Source: Brachybacterium paraconglomeratum
GTDB lineage: Bacteria; Actinomycetota; Actinomycetes; Actinomycetales; Dermabacteraceae
Length of the DNA stretch: 64,000 nt
Direction of reading: 5' to 3'
Assembly (NCBI RefSeq): GCF_003994255.1
Contig: NZ_ML133851.1
Span: 842,391-906,390, forward strand
The notes beneath the pieces were generated by a model. The model worked only from the letters and a program-made list of their open reading frames with translations, was not told where the DNA came from and did no database searches. This document shows positions 27,030 to 35,969 of this stretch, piece after piece. The first letter of the stretch is position 1, and the number at the start of each line of letters is the position of its first letter. The position numbers and the translations under genes were made by a program.

Positions 27030-27884
27030 GCCGGCCCCGCCGAGGCGCTGCCCACGATGCACGCGCCGCCTGATCAGCGTGTCCAGCGCTCCCCTGGTCT
27101 CCTCCCAGCGGAGCCAGATGTCCTCCCAGGTCAGCCGCAGCACCAGGCAGCCTTCGATCAGGGATGCCCGATCCCTCGACCGGTCCGCGTAGTACCGGGA
27201 CCGCTCTCCGTGATGCCGGACGCTGTCGCACTCGATGACGAGGCGATCGCCGACCAGCAGGTCGACCCGCCCTCCCTCGAACACGGCCACCTGCTCCCGC
27301 ACCCGCACCCCGCGCCGCTCGAGATACCTGCGCACCCGGGTCTCGGACCCGGAGCCCGCGAGCGCGCTGACCCGACCGATTGCACGCCGTCGACGGGCGG
27401 GTGCCTCGGCGAGCAGGAGGTCGACCTGCGAGGGGACGAGCAGCCGGCGCTCGAGGGCCGATTCGAGGAGCACCGCAGCGGAGTCGGCGTCCAGACAGGA
27501 GAGGGCGTGGGAGAGAGCCGCATCCAGCGGCAGCACCGGCTCGTCATCCGGCCAGCGACGAAGCGCTGGACGGTGCCTCGAGACCACCCCTGCATGCTCC
27601 TCGCTCGTGGGGCGGCGGGAGGTCTCGTGCACGTCGGGACCGAGGTCCGGCGTCCACAGCCCGTGGATCCGCGCGGCCGAGAGACAGGTCAGGCGATTGC
27701 CCCGGAAGAGCGCACCGGCCACGTCGTCCGGGGTCTCGGCGGTGCCGAACCAGCCACCGCCGTATCCGCGCAGCGACCCGTCGGCGACGAGGCGCTGCTG
27801 CCGGTGCCGGGAGATGCCGGCCGCGCGCAGGTCGGCGGCGGTCCAGACGTGCAGGCGTCGGCGGAGCGGGGAGCGCGGAACCAT
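27024..27884 (-). CDS. AbiEi/DUF559-like protein with PD-(D/E)XK-type C-terminal domain
   Basis: 286 aa. N-terminal winged-helix-like region (TAADLRAAGISRHRQQRLVADGSLRGY) as in AbiEi-type antitoxin-like proteins; the C-terminal 110 residues resemble the DUF559/Vsr-like nuclease fold with an acidic core VDLLVGDRLVIECDS and R-x-x-YYADRSRDRASL. Many actinobacterial genomes contain several such orphan genes; function unknown, possibly DNA repair or defence. The stop codon is donated by repeat copy 2. The MVPRSPLRRR start has no clear ribosome binding site. Confidence 0.75.
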   Translation of the reverse strand: MVPRSPLRRRLHVWTAADLRAAGISRHRQQRLVADGSLRGYGGGWFGTAETPDDVAGALFRGNRLTCLSAARIHGLWTPDLGPDVHETSRRPTSEEHAGVVSRHRPALRRWPDDEPVLPLDAALSHALSCLDADSAAVLLESALERRLLVPSQVDLLLAEAPARRRRAIGRVSALAGSGSETRVRRYLERRGVRVREQVAVFEGGRVDLLVGDRLVIECDSVRHHGERSRYYADRSRDRASLIEGCLVLRLTWEDIWLRWEETRGALDTLIRRRVHRGQRLGGAGL

Positions 27885-27970
27885 TCCCGGAGCGTCCCCG
27901 GATCTCGATCTCGACGGGGCCGGCAGGCGAGAGATGTGGACGGGGCGGCGTGGGGAGGAACGGCGGGCCC

Positions 27971-28045
27971 CTGCAGAAAGGGGATTCCAGCGGCACGGCG
28001 AGGAGCTCAGCGCCGCGGCGTGCCGCTGGAGTCCCCTTTCTGCTG
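27971..28045. repeat. Palindromic repeat element, copy 3
   Basis: Best-preserved copy. Left arm CAGAAAGGGGATTCCAGCGG and right arm CCGCTGGAGTCCCCTTTCTG are complementary over about 24 bp with one mismatch, separated by AGGAGCTCAGCGCC. It lies between the nuclease-like gene and the prolyl aminopeptidase gene. It could act as a bidirectional transcription barrier or as a non-autonomous mobile element. Confidence 0.85.
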
Positions 28046-28067
28046 ATCAGGGGGGTGAGGGCGGGGG

Positions 28068-29375
28068 TCAGGCGGCGCGCAGCCCCGTGGCGAGGTCGAG
28101 GAGGTGGTCGAGCACGCCCTCGCCGCTCGCGCGCAGGCCGTTGTGCTCGTACTCGCTGGTGACCCAGGTGCGCAGGCCGGGCAGCAGCGCGGCGGTGGTC
28201 ATCGAGTGCTCGCGGGGGACGTAGGCGTCGTCGTAGTAGACGGCGGCGGCGCCGGGCACCTCGGTCGCGCGCAGGGCCTGCTCGTCGTAGAGGCGGGGCC
28301 ATTCGTGCGCGGCGAGGAGGTCCGCCGCCTCGGCCCACACGGCGAGCTCGGGGTCCTCGGCGAACAGGTCGCGGTGGATGTGCTCGCCGGCCAGGAGCGT
28401 CGGGTCCTCCGCGACCGCGGCGGGCATGGTGCGGTCCGCGGCCCAGCGGGTGGCGACCCCGTCGGCCCAGCAGCTCTCGTGGATCACCGCGTACAGCGGG
28501 TTCCGGCCGGAGAAGGGCAGGGCTGCGGCGAGATCGTGGGCGAAGGCCGGGGAGGCGGGGTCGAGGTCCAGCAGGAGGTGGAGACGCTCGGCGCCCTGGG
28601 AGGCCCCGAGCAGGTGGCCGAGACGGCGCAGGGACTCGACGCCGATGCGCCTCCCGCCCGGGGCGCGCAGCCGGCCCGCGGCGGCCTCGTCGGCGAGGCG
28701 GCGGAAGCGGTCGCGGTCGCCGGGGAAGCGGGCCCAGTACCTCTCGGAGCGGGCGATCATGCCCTCCCACGTCGTGGCGTAGACCTGGTCCATGTGAGGG
28801 CCGACGGTGGGGAGACCGCCCGTGAACAGGGCCTTCTCGACGCTGCCCGCGGCGGCGGAGAGATAGCGCAGGGTGGTGAACCCGCCGAAGGACTGCCCCA
28901 GCAGCGACCAGCGGGGAAGGTCCAGCGCCTCGCGCAGCAGCTCGGCGTCGGCCACGATCGCGTCGGCGCGGAAGAAGGTGAGATAGCGGGCCTGCTGAGC
29001 GGGGCTCGCCTCGCGCAGCGTGCGGGCGCCGGGGATCGTGCCCTCGGGCAGCGGGGCGTCGGGTCCGACGGGGGTGGAGCGGCCGGTGCCGCGCTGGTCG
29101 AGCATGAGCACGCGGTGCTCACGCAGGGCGCGCGGCAGCCAGGGCGGGGAGGCGGGGGCCAGGGGCCGCGGCGCCTCGGAGCCGGGCCCGCCCTGGAGGT
29201 AGACGAGGACGGGGAGGTCCTCGCCGCCGGGCCGGGTGACGAGGCGGGCGAAGAGCTCGATCGAGGGCCCGGCGGGGTCGGCATGGTCCAGCGGGACGGG
29301 GAGGGTGAGGTCGGCGAGCGCGAGGCCCGGCAGGGTCCAGTCGGTGCGTGCGGGGCGGGCGGTCTCAGCGGTCAT
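28068..29375 (-). CDS. Prolyl aminopeptidase-like alpha/beta hydrolase
   Basis: 435 aa. LQGGPGSEAP is the oxyanion-hole HGG motif; LDQRGTGRS follows; the nucleophile elbow GQSFGG near residue 159 places Ser in the standard context; C-terminal EYEHNGLR supplies the likely catalytic His. Length and motifs match proline iminopeptidases of the MEROPS S33 type, which remove N-terminal Pro from peptides. Its start overlaps the end of the LacI-like sensor gene by 11 bp, so they are co-translated. Confidence 0.88.
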   Translation of the reverse strand: MTAETARPARTDWTLPGLALADLTLPVPLDHADPAGPSIELFARLVTRPGGEDLPVLVYLQGGPGSEAPRPLAPASPPWLPRALREHRVLMLDQRGTGRSTPVGPDAPLPEGTIPGARTLREASPAQQARYLTFFRADAIVADAELLREALDLPRWSLLGQSFGGFTTLRYLSAAAGSVEKALFTGGLPTVGPHMDQVYATTWEGMIARSERYWARFPGDRDRFRRLADEAAAGRLRAPGGRRIGVESLRRLGHLLGASQGAERLHLLLDLDPASPAFAHDLAAALPFSGRNPLYAVIHESCWADGVATRWAADRTMPAAVAEDPTLLAGEHIHRDLFAEDPELAVWAEAADLLAAHEWPRLYDEQALRATEVPGAAAVYYDDAYVPREHSMTTAALLPGLRTWVTSEYEHNGLRASGEGVLDHLLDLATGLRAA

Positions 29376-30264
29376 CGGGATTCCTGGGGGTCTCGTCGTC
29401 GCGGGTGGTGGTGCCGGGGAAGTACTCCCAGTCGAAGCGGTGCAGGCGGCCGGGGCGGTCGCCGCGCTCGACGGCGCGGTCCACGACCACCCCGGACAGG
29501 CGCGCGAAGACGTCGTCGACGCCGTAGTAGCTGATCGGGCCGAGCAGCTCGGCCTCGGCGGGGACGTCGCCGATGGCGATGATCTCGAGCTCCTCCGGGA
29601 CCTCCACCCCGGCCCGCGCCGCGGCGAGGCGGAGGGCGACGGCCTGGTATCCGGTGTAGCAGAGGACAGCGGAGGGGCGGTCGGGGCCGTTCAGCCAGTC
29701 CAGGGCGATCTCGAAGGTGCCGCGGGTTCCCTCCGGGGTCAGGCGCATGTGCTGCTCGGCCGGAGCGTCGTCGTGGACGGCGACGGCGTCGACGAAGGCG
29801 GCGACGCGGGGCATGCTGAGCACGCCGCCAGGCCGGGAGCGCAGATCGGGGGCGAGGAGGTGGACGCGGTCGTGGCGGGCGCGGAGGCGGGCATAGGCGT
29901 GATGCACGGCGGGGACGGGGCTGGAGCTGACCACGTCGAAGCGCTCGGGCTCCATCTGCGCGCTGAAGGCGACGAGGCCGCTGCGGGTGCGGTCGGAGAG
30001 GCTGCGCACGCGGCGCGGACCGTCCTGCTCGAGATCGATCGCGGTGAGCAGCGCGGCGTCGGCCTCGGCGCCGAGGAGGTGCTCGTACCAGCGCGGGTCG
30101 GTGAGGACCAGCGTGGACAGGCCCGTGCACAGCGCGTCCTGACGCACCTGGCTGGTGAGCTGAACGCCCCACGGATCACCCAGGCTGCTGAGCGCCAGGA
30201 CGACGCCCCCGCCCCGTCTCGCGGCGGCCGGAGGTGCGGCGTCGTCGTAGTTCGCTGCGACCAT
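29365..30264 (-). CDS. LacI-type sensor protein lacking the DNA-binding domain
   Basis: 299 aa. It aligns by eye, from residue 17 on, with the effector domain of the full-length LacI protein at 34874-35914: GGGVVLALSSLGDPWGVQL against GGGIVLALGTLEDPWGVQL, FSAQMEPERFDVVSSSP against FSAQMEPEGFDVVSSSP, CYTGYQAVALRLAA against CFTGYQAVALQLAA. The 60-residue LacI helix-turn-helix is missing and no trace of it is seen in the 113 bp upstream. The gene has its own start with a CGGAGGTG ribosome binding site, so it is not simply a truncated relic. It may be a ligand-binding partner or a dominant-negative modulator of the full-length paralogue. Overlaps the aminopeptidase gene by 11 bp. Confidence 0.8.
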   Translation of the reverse strand: MVAANYDDAAPPAAARRGGGVVLALSSLGDPWGVQLTSQVRQDALCTGLSTLVLTDPRWYEHLLGAEADAALLTAIDLEQDGPRRVRSLSDRTRSGLVAFSAQMEPERFDVVSSSPVPAVHHAYARLRARHDRVHLLAPDLRSRPGGVLSMPRVAAFVDAVAVHDDAPAEQHMRLTPEGTRGTFEIALDWLNGPDRPSAVLCYTGYQAVALRLAAARAGVEVPEELEIIAIGDVPAEAELLGPISYYGVDDVFARLSGVVVDRAVERGDRPGRLHRFDWEYFPGTTTRDDETPRNPDDR

Positions 30265-30377
30265 CGGCAGGCACCTCCGTGAGAAACGGGCATTGCGGCC
30301 GAAATGACCACAAGGTAGCAGAGTACACGCTGGTCACAGCGATGTCCCGTTCTTCGTCGCAGAGCCCTCGCACGAGG

Positions 30378-31127
30378 TCAGGCGATGGCTCCCCCGCTCA
30401 GCCAGCCGATCGCCGGACCTGCGGTGTTCAGCAGCAGGATCACGCCGATGATCCCCACCGTCCAGGAGAAGGCGCCGCTCGCGTGGCGCACCGCCCCGTC
30501 GTGGACCCGCTCGAGGAATCGGTCGCCGCGCTCCCCCAGCAGCACCCGCGCACCGCACAGCAGGAGGGCCGGCAGGATCATCACCGCGCAGTAGCCGAGG
30601 AGCACGAGCGCCCCGCGGGGCAGGCCGATGCCCATGTCCGCGATGATCCCGAGCGCTGCGAGATAGGGGATCATCGAGGCCGCCTCGATCAGGCCCGCTC
30701 CGAGGGCGAGGGGGACCAGCGCGGAGGGCCGTCCCGAGGCGCGGCGGGCGCGGGCGGTCCATCGCCGCGCGGACGCCTCCGGGTCCCCGCCGCGCTTGGC
30801 GATGGCCTTCGGGTCGAGTCGGAAGGACCACCACAGCAGGGCCGCCCCGGCGGCGGCGAGCAGCACCATGGTCTGCGGGGCCGCGAGCAGGTGGCCGAGG
30901 CGCTCCATGAGCGGGAGCAGGCCGGCGAGCAGCGCCACACCGAGCAGCAGGTAGAACACCCCGATCACCGCGAGGTACAGCAGGGTGCGCCCGGCGACGC
31001 GGCGGGCCCCGCCCTCCCCCACCACGAGCAGGATGAGGGGGATGACGAGGGTGCCCATCGAGGTCGAGTCGACGAGGGCGAGCACCACGAGCCCGAGCGG
31101 GCCGGCGAGGGAGGCGAGCTGGTCCAT
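30378..31127 (-). CDS. GAP-family membrane protein
   Basis: 249 aa with about six hydrophobic segments. N-terminal LVVLALVDSTSMGTLVIPL and the repeated LIEAASMIPYLAALG half fit the GAP/LysE-like (Sap) membrane family known in Actinobacteria, sometimes called sulfolipid-addressing proteins, whose likely role is export of a lipid or small molecule. Function here unknown. It lies divergent to the sensor kinase gene. Confidence 0.75.
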   Translation of the reverse strand: MDQLASLAGPLGLVVLALVDSTSMGTLVIPLILLVVGEGGARRVAGRTLLYLAVIGVFYLLLGVALLAGLLPLMERLGHLLAAPQTMVLLAAAGAALLWWSFRLDPKAIAKRGGDPEASARRWTARARRASGRPSALVPLALGAGLIEAASMIPYLAALGIIADMGIGLPRGALVLLGYCAVMILPALLLCGARVLLGERGDRFLERVHDGAVRHASGAFSWTVGIIGVILLLNTAGPAIGWLSGGAIA

Positions 31128-31217
31128 GGCTCCATCGTGCGCGGCGGTGAGCGCGCCGGTCCTCCTCCCTTGGGACGAGACCCGGCGGAGGCCCGAGGCC
31201 GGGCGGGCGCGGCCGCG

Positions 31218-31223
31218 TAGGCT
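31218..31223 (+). promoter_or_regulatory. Putative -10 element for leaderless sensor-kinase transcript
   Basis: TAGGCT ends 6 nt before the ATG of the sensor kinase; no ribosome binding site follows. Confidence 0.55.
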
Positions 31224-31229
31224 CGCACC

Positions 31230-32513
31230 ATGCCCGCCGACGTCCGTGCCGACGCCTCCGCCGCCCCCGACACCGCCGCCGTCGGCGCGCCGCGGGTCAC
31301 GGGGCGCGACCTGCTGACCGCGGGGATCTATGCGGCGCTCGTCGTCGGGCTGGCCCTCTCCGGGATCTCGAACTCGGGCTTCCTCGGCGAGGGCCCGCAG
31401 TGGTCTCGGGGGGTCTCGGTCGCGCTGCTGCTGACGGCGTGCGCGAGCCTGTGCTGGCGACGCAGCCGCCCGCTGGTGCCCTTCGTCGTCGCCGGGCCGC
31501 TTGCGACCGCGGAGATCATCGGCGGCGGGCAGATCTCCGCCTACTTCCTGCTGTGCGAGGCGCTGTTCGTGCCCGTCATGCACGGCTCGCGGCGGGAGGC
31601 TCGCACCTGCACCGCGATCTCGATCGCCGCCGCGGCGGCCGCGATGCTCGCGGCGCTGCTCGGGGGCCTGCCGGGACCGGCGGTGTTCCTCGTGGCGATG
31701 ATCGCCGGGCTGATGGCGAGCACGCCGCTGCTGTGGGGATGGGAGGTGCGCCACCACCGGGAGGCGCGCGGCGCGGCCGAGCGCCTGGCAGGCCTCGAGC
31801 ACGAGCTCGCCGAGAGCCGGGCCGCGCAGGCCGTCGAGGCGGAGCGGCGCTGGATCGCCCACGACCTGCACGACGTCATCGCCGGCCATCTCAGCGCCGT
31901 CGCCCTCCACTCCTCCCTCGCCGCCTCGCTCGAGGATCGCGAGGCGAGGGAGGGTTCCCTGGCCGCCTCCCGCTCCTCCGCCCAGGCCGCGCTGCGGGAT
32001 CTGCGCTCGATGATCGGGGTGCTCGCCGACGAGGGCACCGGCACCCTGCCGAGCGCCACCCTGGACTGGCCCTCCCTCGCCGCGCGTCTGCGGGCGCGGG
32101 ACCCGTCGGCCCAGATCGAGATCGCGCACGCGCTCACCGATCCCGCCCGGGTGGGGCCCGCGGTGCAGGCCGCGGCGCTGCGGATCGGGGCGGAGGCGGT
32201 GACCAATGCGGTGCGGCACGGCCGGGCGCCGATCCGGCTCACGGCGGGGATCCAGGAGGGCGCGGTGCGGATCGAGCTGGTCAACGGCCGCGACGGTGCG
32301 GAGCCGCTGGGGGCCGGGATGGGGCGTGCGGCCCTCGCGCACCGGGCGCTCGCGGTCGGCGGGACGGCGAGCTCGGGCCCGGTCCCGGACGCGGACGGGC
32401 CCCCGGGGTGGCGCGTGGAGGCGGTGCTCCCGGTCGACGCATCGGGCGACCCGCCGGCCGAACCGCCCCTGACCGGCACGACTCTCACCGCCACGGAGGC
32501 CTCGCCGCGATGA
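31230..32513 (+). CDS. Sensor histidine kinase (NarL-partner type, HisKA_3)
   Basis: 427 aa. About five hydrophobic segments in the first 180 residues, a short coiled linker, then the dimerisation/phosphoacceptor box RRWIAHDLHDVIAGHLSAV with His211, and an abbreviated ATPase domain (AVTNAVRHG). The ATPase G-boxes are short but the N box is present. Pairs with the overlapping response regulator. The signal is unknown; the neighbouring drug-efflux MFS and GAP genes suggest envelope or antibiotic stress. Confidence 0.9.
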   Translation: MPADVRADASAAPDTAAVGAPRVTGRDLLTAGIYAALVVGLALSGISNSGFLGEGPQWSRGVSVALLLTACASLCWRRSRPLVPFVVAGPLATAEIIGGGQISAYFLLCEALFVPVMHGSRREARTCTAISIAAAAAAMLAALLGGLPGPAVFLVAMIAGLMASTPLLWGWEVRHHREARGAAERLAGLEHELAESRAAQAVEAERRWIAHDLHDVIAGHLSAVALHSSLAASLEDREAREGSLAASRSSAQAALRDLRSMIGVLADEGTGTLPSATLDWPSLAARLRARDPSAQIEIAHALTDPARVGPAVQAAALRIGAEAVTNAVRHGRAPIRLTAGIQEGAVRIELVNGRDGAEPLGAGMGRAALAHRALAVGGTASSGPVPDADGPPGWRVEAVLPVDASGDPPAEPPLTGTTLTATEASPR

Positions 32514-33223
32514 CCGATCCGTCCCCCTCCCCTGCGGCGTCCGACCGCCCCTCCTCCGCTCCGATCCGGGTGGTCGTCGCCGAGGACCATCCCGCCGTGC
32601 GCTCCGGGCTGGTCGCGCTGCTGGGCTCCGCCCCGGACGTCACCGTGGTCGCCGAAGCGGCCGACGGCCCCGCCGCCCTCGAGGCCGCCCGCGCCCACCG
32701 CCCCGACGTGGTGCTCACCGACGTGCGGATGCCCGGGGCGACCGGCATCGAGATCACGCCGCGGCTGCGGGAGACCGGGGCGAGCGTGCTGGTGATCTCC
32801 GGCTTCGACCTCGACGAGTTCGTGCTCGGCGCGCTCGCGGCGGGGGCCGACGGCTATCTCGTGAAGTCCGAGGACCCGCAGCGGATCCTCGCCGCGGTGC
32901 GGGATGTGCATCGCGGCGACGCGGTGCTCTCGGCGGCCGCGACCCGCACCGTGCTCTCGGCGCTGCGGGGCCGGGAGGGCGGTGCACCCGACGGGGCCCC
33001 GCCTCTCGATCCGGCGCCCGCCACCCCGGAGCCCGCGCTCACCCGGCGGGAGGAGGAGGTGCTGGCGCTGGTCGCGCAGGGGCTGACGAACCAGCAGATC
33101 GCCCGCGAGCTGTTCGTCGAGATCACGACCGTGAAGTCCCATCTCTCCCATGCGCTGATGAAGCTGGGCCTGAACTCCCGGGTGCAGGCGGCGCTGTGGT
33201 GGCAGCAGCACCGAGGCTCCTGA
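32510..33223 (+). CDS. LuxR/NarL-family response regulator
   Basis: 237 aa, ATG overlapping the kinase stop (ATGA). Receiver domain with phosphoacceptor Asp71 in VVLTDVRMPG, Lys in YLVKSED, then a C-terminal LuxR helix-turn-helix (LTRREEEVLALVAQGLTNQQIAREL). A 35-residue Pro/Ala-rich linker with ALRGREGGAPDGAPP joins them. Forms a two-component system with the kinase; may control the downstream efflux gene. Confidence 0.93.
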   Translation: MTDPSPSPAASDRPSSAPIRVVVAEDHPAVRSGLVALLGSAPDVTVVAEAADGPAALEAARAHRPDVVLTDVRMPGATGIEITPRLRETGASVLVISGFDLDEFVLGALAAGADGYLVKSEDPQRILAAVRDVHRGDAVLSAAATRTVLSALRGREGGAPDGAPPLDPAPATPEPALTRREEEVLALVAQGLTNQQIARELFVEITTVKSHLSHALMKLGLNSRVQAALWWQQHRGS

Positions 33224-33384
33224 TCGTCCCTGCCCAGCCGCCCCTCTGTCCCTGATATCACGGTGACGAGAAGCAGGGCCGCATGGGACGATCTATGCGG
33301 GCCCGGACCTCGTCCGCCGCCCCTCCGACGGGTGGCCTTCCGGTCCCGGCCCGTCGGACCGCACTCGACGAAAGCGCGCCAGCC

Positions 33385-34869
33385 ATGCACGCCCCCTCCC
33401 CCACCCCGACCGGTGAGCTGCCCGCCGTGGACGCCGGCCCCTCGACCTCCGCCCCCGAGCCCGCCGCGACGACCCGGGTCACGCCGATCATCGCCGTGCT
33501 CGTGGTCTCCGCCTTCGTCATGATCCTCAACGAGACGCTGCTCTCGGTCGCGCTGCCGGTGCTGATGGAGGATCTGTCGATCACCGCCGTGACCGCGCAG
33601 TGGCTCTCCACCGGCTTCATGCTCACCATGGCCGTGGTCATCCCGACCACCGGCTTCCTCATGACGCGCCTGTCGGTGCGCTCGGTGTTCCTCCTGGCGA
33701 TGGCGCTGTTCCTCGCCGGGACGGCGCTGGCCGTCATCGCGCCGAGCTTCCCCGTGCTGCTCGGGGCGCGCGTGATCCAGGCGGCGGGCACCGCGATGGT
33801 GCTGCCGCTGCTGATGACCACCGTCCTCGCGCTCGTCCCGCTGCGCTCCCGCGGCCTGGTGATGGGTCTGGTGGGCGTGGTGATCTCAGCGGCGCCCGCG
33901 CTCGGGCCGACGATCTCCGGCGCCATCCTCGCCCACGGCACCTGGCACCACCTGTTCGTGATGATGCTGCCGATCATCGTGGTCGCACTGGTGATCGGGC
34001 TGCTGTTCATCCGCAACTACACCGAGCCGCGCGCGGTGCGCCTGGACGTGCTCTCCGTGGTGCTCTCCGCGATCGGCTTCGGCGGCGTGATCTACGCCCT
34101 CGCCTCGATCAGCGCGATCGTCGACGGGCATGCGCGTCTGGTGCCGCTGCTCGCCGCCGCCGCGGGCCTGCTCTCCCTCGCGGTGTTCGCCGCGCGGCAG
34201 GTGCGGATGCGCGCGCGGGGCCAGGAGCCGCTGCTGGACCTGCGCCCGCTGACGGTGCGCACCTACCTGGTCTCCCTGCTGGTGATCCTGCTGTGCTTCG
34301 CCACGATGCTCGGCACCGTCGTGGCGCTGCCGCTGTACATGACCGGGGCGCTCGGCATGTCGACCCTCGCCGTGGGGCTGACGATGCTGCCCGGCGCGGC
34401 GGCCTCGGGGCTGCTCGGGCCGTTGGTCGGCGCGCTCTACGACCGGGTCGGCCCGCTGCCGCTGGTGCTGCCCGGCGCGGCGCTGATGGCGCTGGTGAGC
34501 TGGGCGTCGATGCTGCTGCTGGACGGCGACGCCACCCAGGGGCTGGTCATCGCGCTGAACGTGCCGCTCGGGATCGGCATGTCCATGGTGATGACGCCGC
34601 TGATGGCGCTGTCCCTCGGTGCGCTGCCGAAGGAGCTGTACGGCCACGGGTCCGCGATCCTCAACACCCTGCAGCAGCTCGCCGGGGCGCTCGGCACCGC
34701 GGTGTTCATCGCGCTGCTGACCCTCGGCGCGGCGGTCGCGGCGGAGTCCGGGGCGGGCGCCGAGCTCGCCCAGGCCTCGGGCGCGACCTGGGCCTTCGTC
34801 GCCGGCGGCGTGATGTGCTCGATCGCGGCGCTGCTCGCGACGACGCTGCGGCGGCCGCAGGCCGCCTGA
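33385..34869 (+). CDS. MFS multidrug exporter, DHA2 (EmrB/QacA) family
   Basis: 494 aa from ATG 33385 (MHAPSPTP); an upstream in-frame ATG at 33283 would add a low-complexity leader. Fourteen predicted membrane helices, motif A-like GFLMTRLSVRSVFLL, motif C region MVLPLLMT…GVVISAAPALGPTISG. Exports drugs or toxic compounds with proton antiport. Same strand as the two-component system 160 bp upstream, and only 4 bp from the end of the convergent LacI gene. Confidence 0.9.
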   Translation: MHAPSPTPTGELPAVDAGPSTSAPEPAATTRVTPIIAVLVVSAFVMILNETLLSVALPVLMEDLSITAVTAQWLSTGFMLTMAVVIPTTGFLMTRLSVRSVFLLAMALFLAGTALAVIAPSFPVLLGARVIQAAGTAMVLPLLMTTVLALVPLRSRGLVMGLVGVVISAAPALGPTISGAILAHGTWHHLFVMMLPIIVVALVIGLLFIRNYTEPRAVRLDVLSVVLSAIGFGGVIYALASISAIVDGHARLVPLLAAAAGLLSLAVFAARQVRMRARGQEPLLDLRPLTVRTYLVSLLVILLCFATMLGTVVALPLYMTGALGMSTLAVGLTMLPGAAASGLLGPLVGALYDRVGPLPLVLPGAALMALVSWASMLLLDGDATQGLVIALNVPLGIGMSMVMTPLMALSLGALPKELYGHGSAILNTLQQLAGALGTAVFIALLTLGAAVAAESGAGAELAQASGATWAFVAGGVMCSIAALLATTLRRPQAA

Positions 34870-34873
34870 CCGC

Positions 34874-35914
34874 TCAGGCGTCGTCGGCCGTGGTGGTGCC
34901 GGGGAAGAAGCGCCAGTCGAAGACGTGCTTGGTCCCGGGCCGGTCGGTGCGGTCCACCGCCCGGTCCACCAGGATCCCGGCCAGCCGCGAGAAGACGTCC
35001 TCGACGCCGTAGACGCTGATCGGGCCGAAGAACTCCGAGCTGGCGGGGATGTCGCCGATCGCGACGAACTCGAGGTCGTCCGGGACCGACAGGCCCGCCC
35101 GCTCGGCCGCGAGCTGCAGCGCCACCGCCTGGTAGCCGGTGAAGCAGACGACCGCCTCGGGCCGCTCCGGGTCCGCGAGCCAGTCGAGCGCCGCGCGGTA
35201 GGTGTCGTGGCTGCCCTCGGGCACGACGTGCACGAGCGCCTCGGCGTCGTCGCCGTGGGCGCGGGCCGCCTCGAGGAAGGCACGGGTGCGCTGATGGGCG
35301 AGGACGCCGCCGGGCCGGTCGACCTCCGGGGCGAGCAGGTGCACCCGTTCGTGCCGTGAGCGCAGCCGCTGGTAGGCGCTGCCGATGGCGGGCAGCGGCG
35401 AGGAGGAGACGACGTCGAAGCCCTCGGGCTCCATCTGTGCGCTGAAGGCCACCAGCCCCGTCTGGGTCGAGCCGGCCAGGCGCCGCATCTGCTCGGGCCC
35501 GCCGGGGACGAAGTCGATGCTGGTGACGAGGGCGGCGTCGGCGGAGGCGCCGAGGAGGTACTCGTACCAGCGCTCGTCGGCGAGGACCAGGGTGGACAGC
35601 TCGTGCGCCAGGGCCCGGTCGCGGACCCGGGTGGCGAGCTGCACGCCCCAGGGGTCCTCCAGAGTGCCCAGCGCCAGCACGATCCCGCCGCCGCGGCCGG
35701 TGCGCATGGCCTGCGCGTGACGGTTGGGGACGTAGCCGAGCTGCTCCGCGGCGGCGCGCACCTTCGCCTTCGTCGCGGCGGAGCCCGCCGAGCGCAGTCC
35801 GCCGCGGCCCGAGAGCACGAAGGACGCGGTCGCGATCGAGACGCCGGCCTCGCGGGCGACGTCCGCGAGGGTCACGGGGCCGCGCGGCGGCCGACCGCCG
35901 TCGTCACTGGTCAT
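34874..35914 (-). CDS. LacI-family transcriptional regulator
   Basis: 346 aa. HTH VTLADVAREAGVSIATASFVLSG at residues 15-37 followed by the hinge (RSAGSAATKAKVRAAAEQLGYVPNRHA) and periplasmic-binding-protein-like effector domain. Full LacI length. Its effector domain is strongly similar to the HTH-less protein encoded at 29365-30264. A CGAGGAGGA ribosome binding site precedes the ATG. Confidence 0.92.
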   Translation of the reverse strand: MTSDDGGRPPRGPVTLADVAREAGVSIATASFVLSGRGGLRSAGSAATKAKVRAAAEQLGYVPNRHAQAMRTGRGGGIVLALGTLEDPWGVQLATRVRDRALAHELSTLVLADERWYEYLLGASADAALVTSIDFVPGGPEQMRRLAGSTQTGLVAFSAQMEPEGFDVVSSSPLPAIGSAYQRLRSRHERVHLLAPEVDRPGGVLAHQRTRAFLEAARAHGDDAEALVHVVPEGSHDTYRAALDWLADPERPEAVVCFTGYQAVALQLAAERAGLSVPDDLEFVAIGDIPASSEFFGPISVYGVEDVFSRLAGILVDRAVDRTDRPGTKHVFDWRFFPGTTTADDA

Positions 35915-35969
35915 GCGGCGGTCCTCCTCGGCACGTCTCCTCGCGCCGTCCGGCGCGGGTCCCGCGAGT

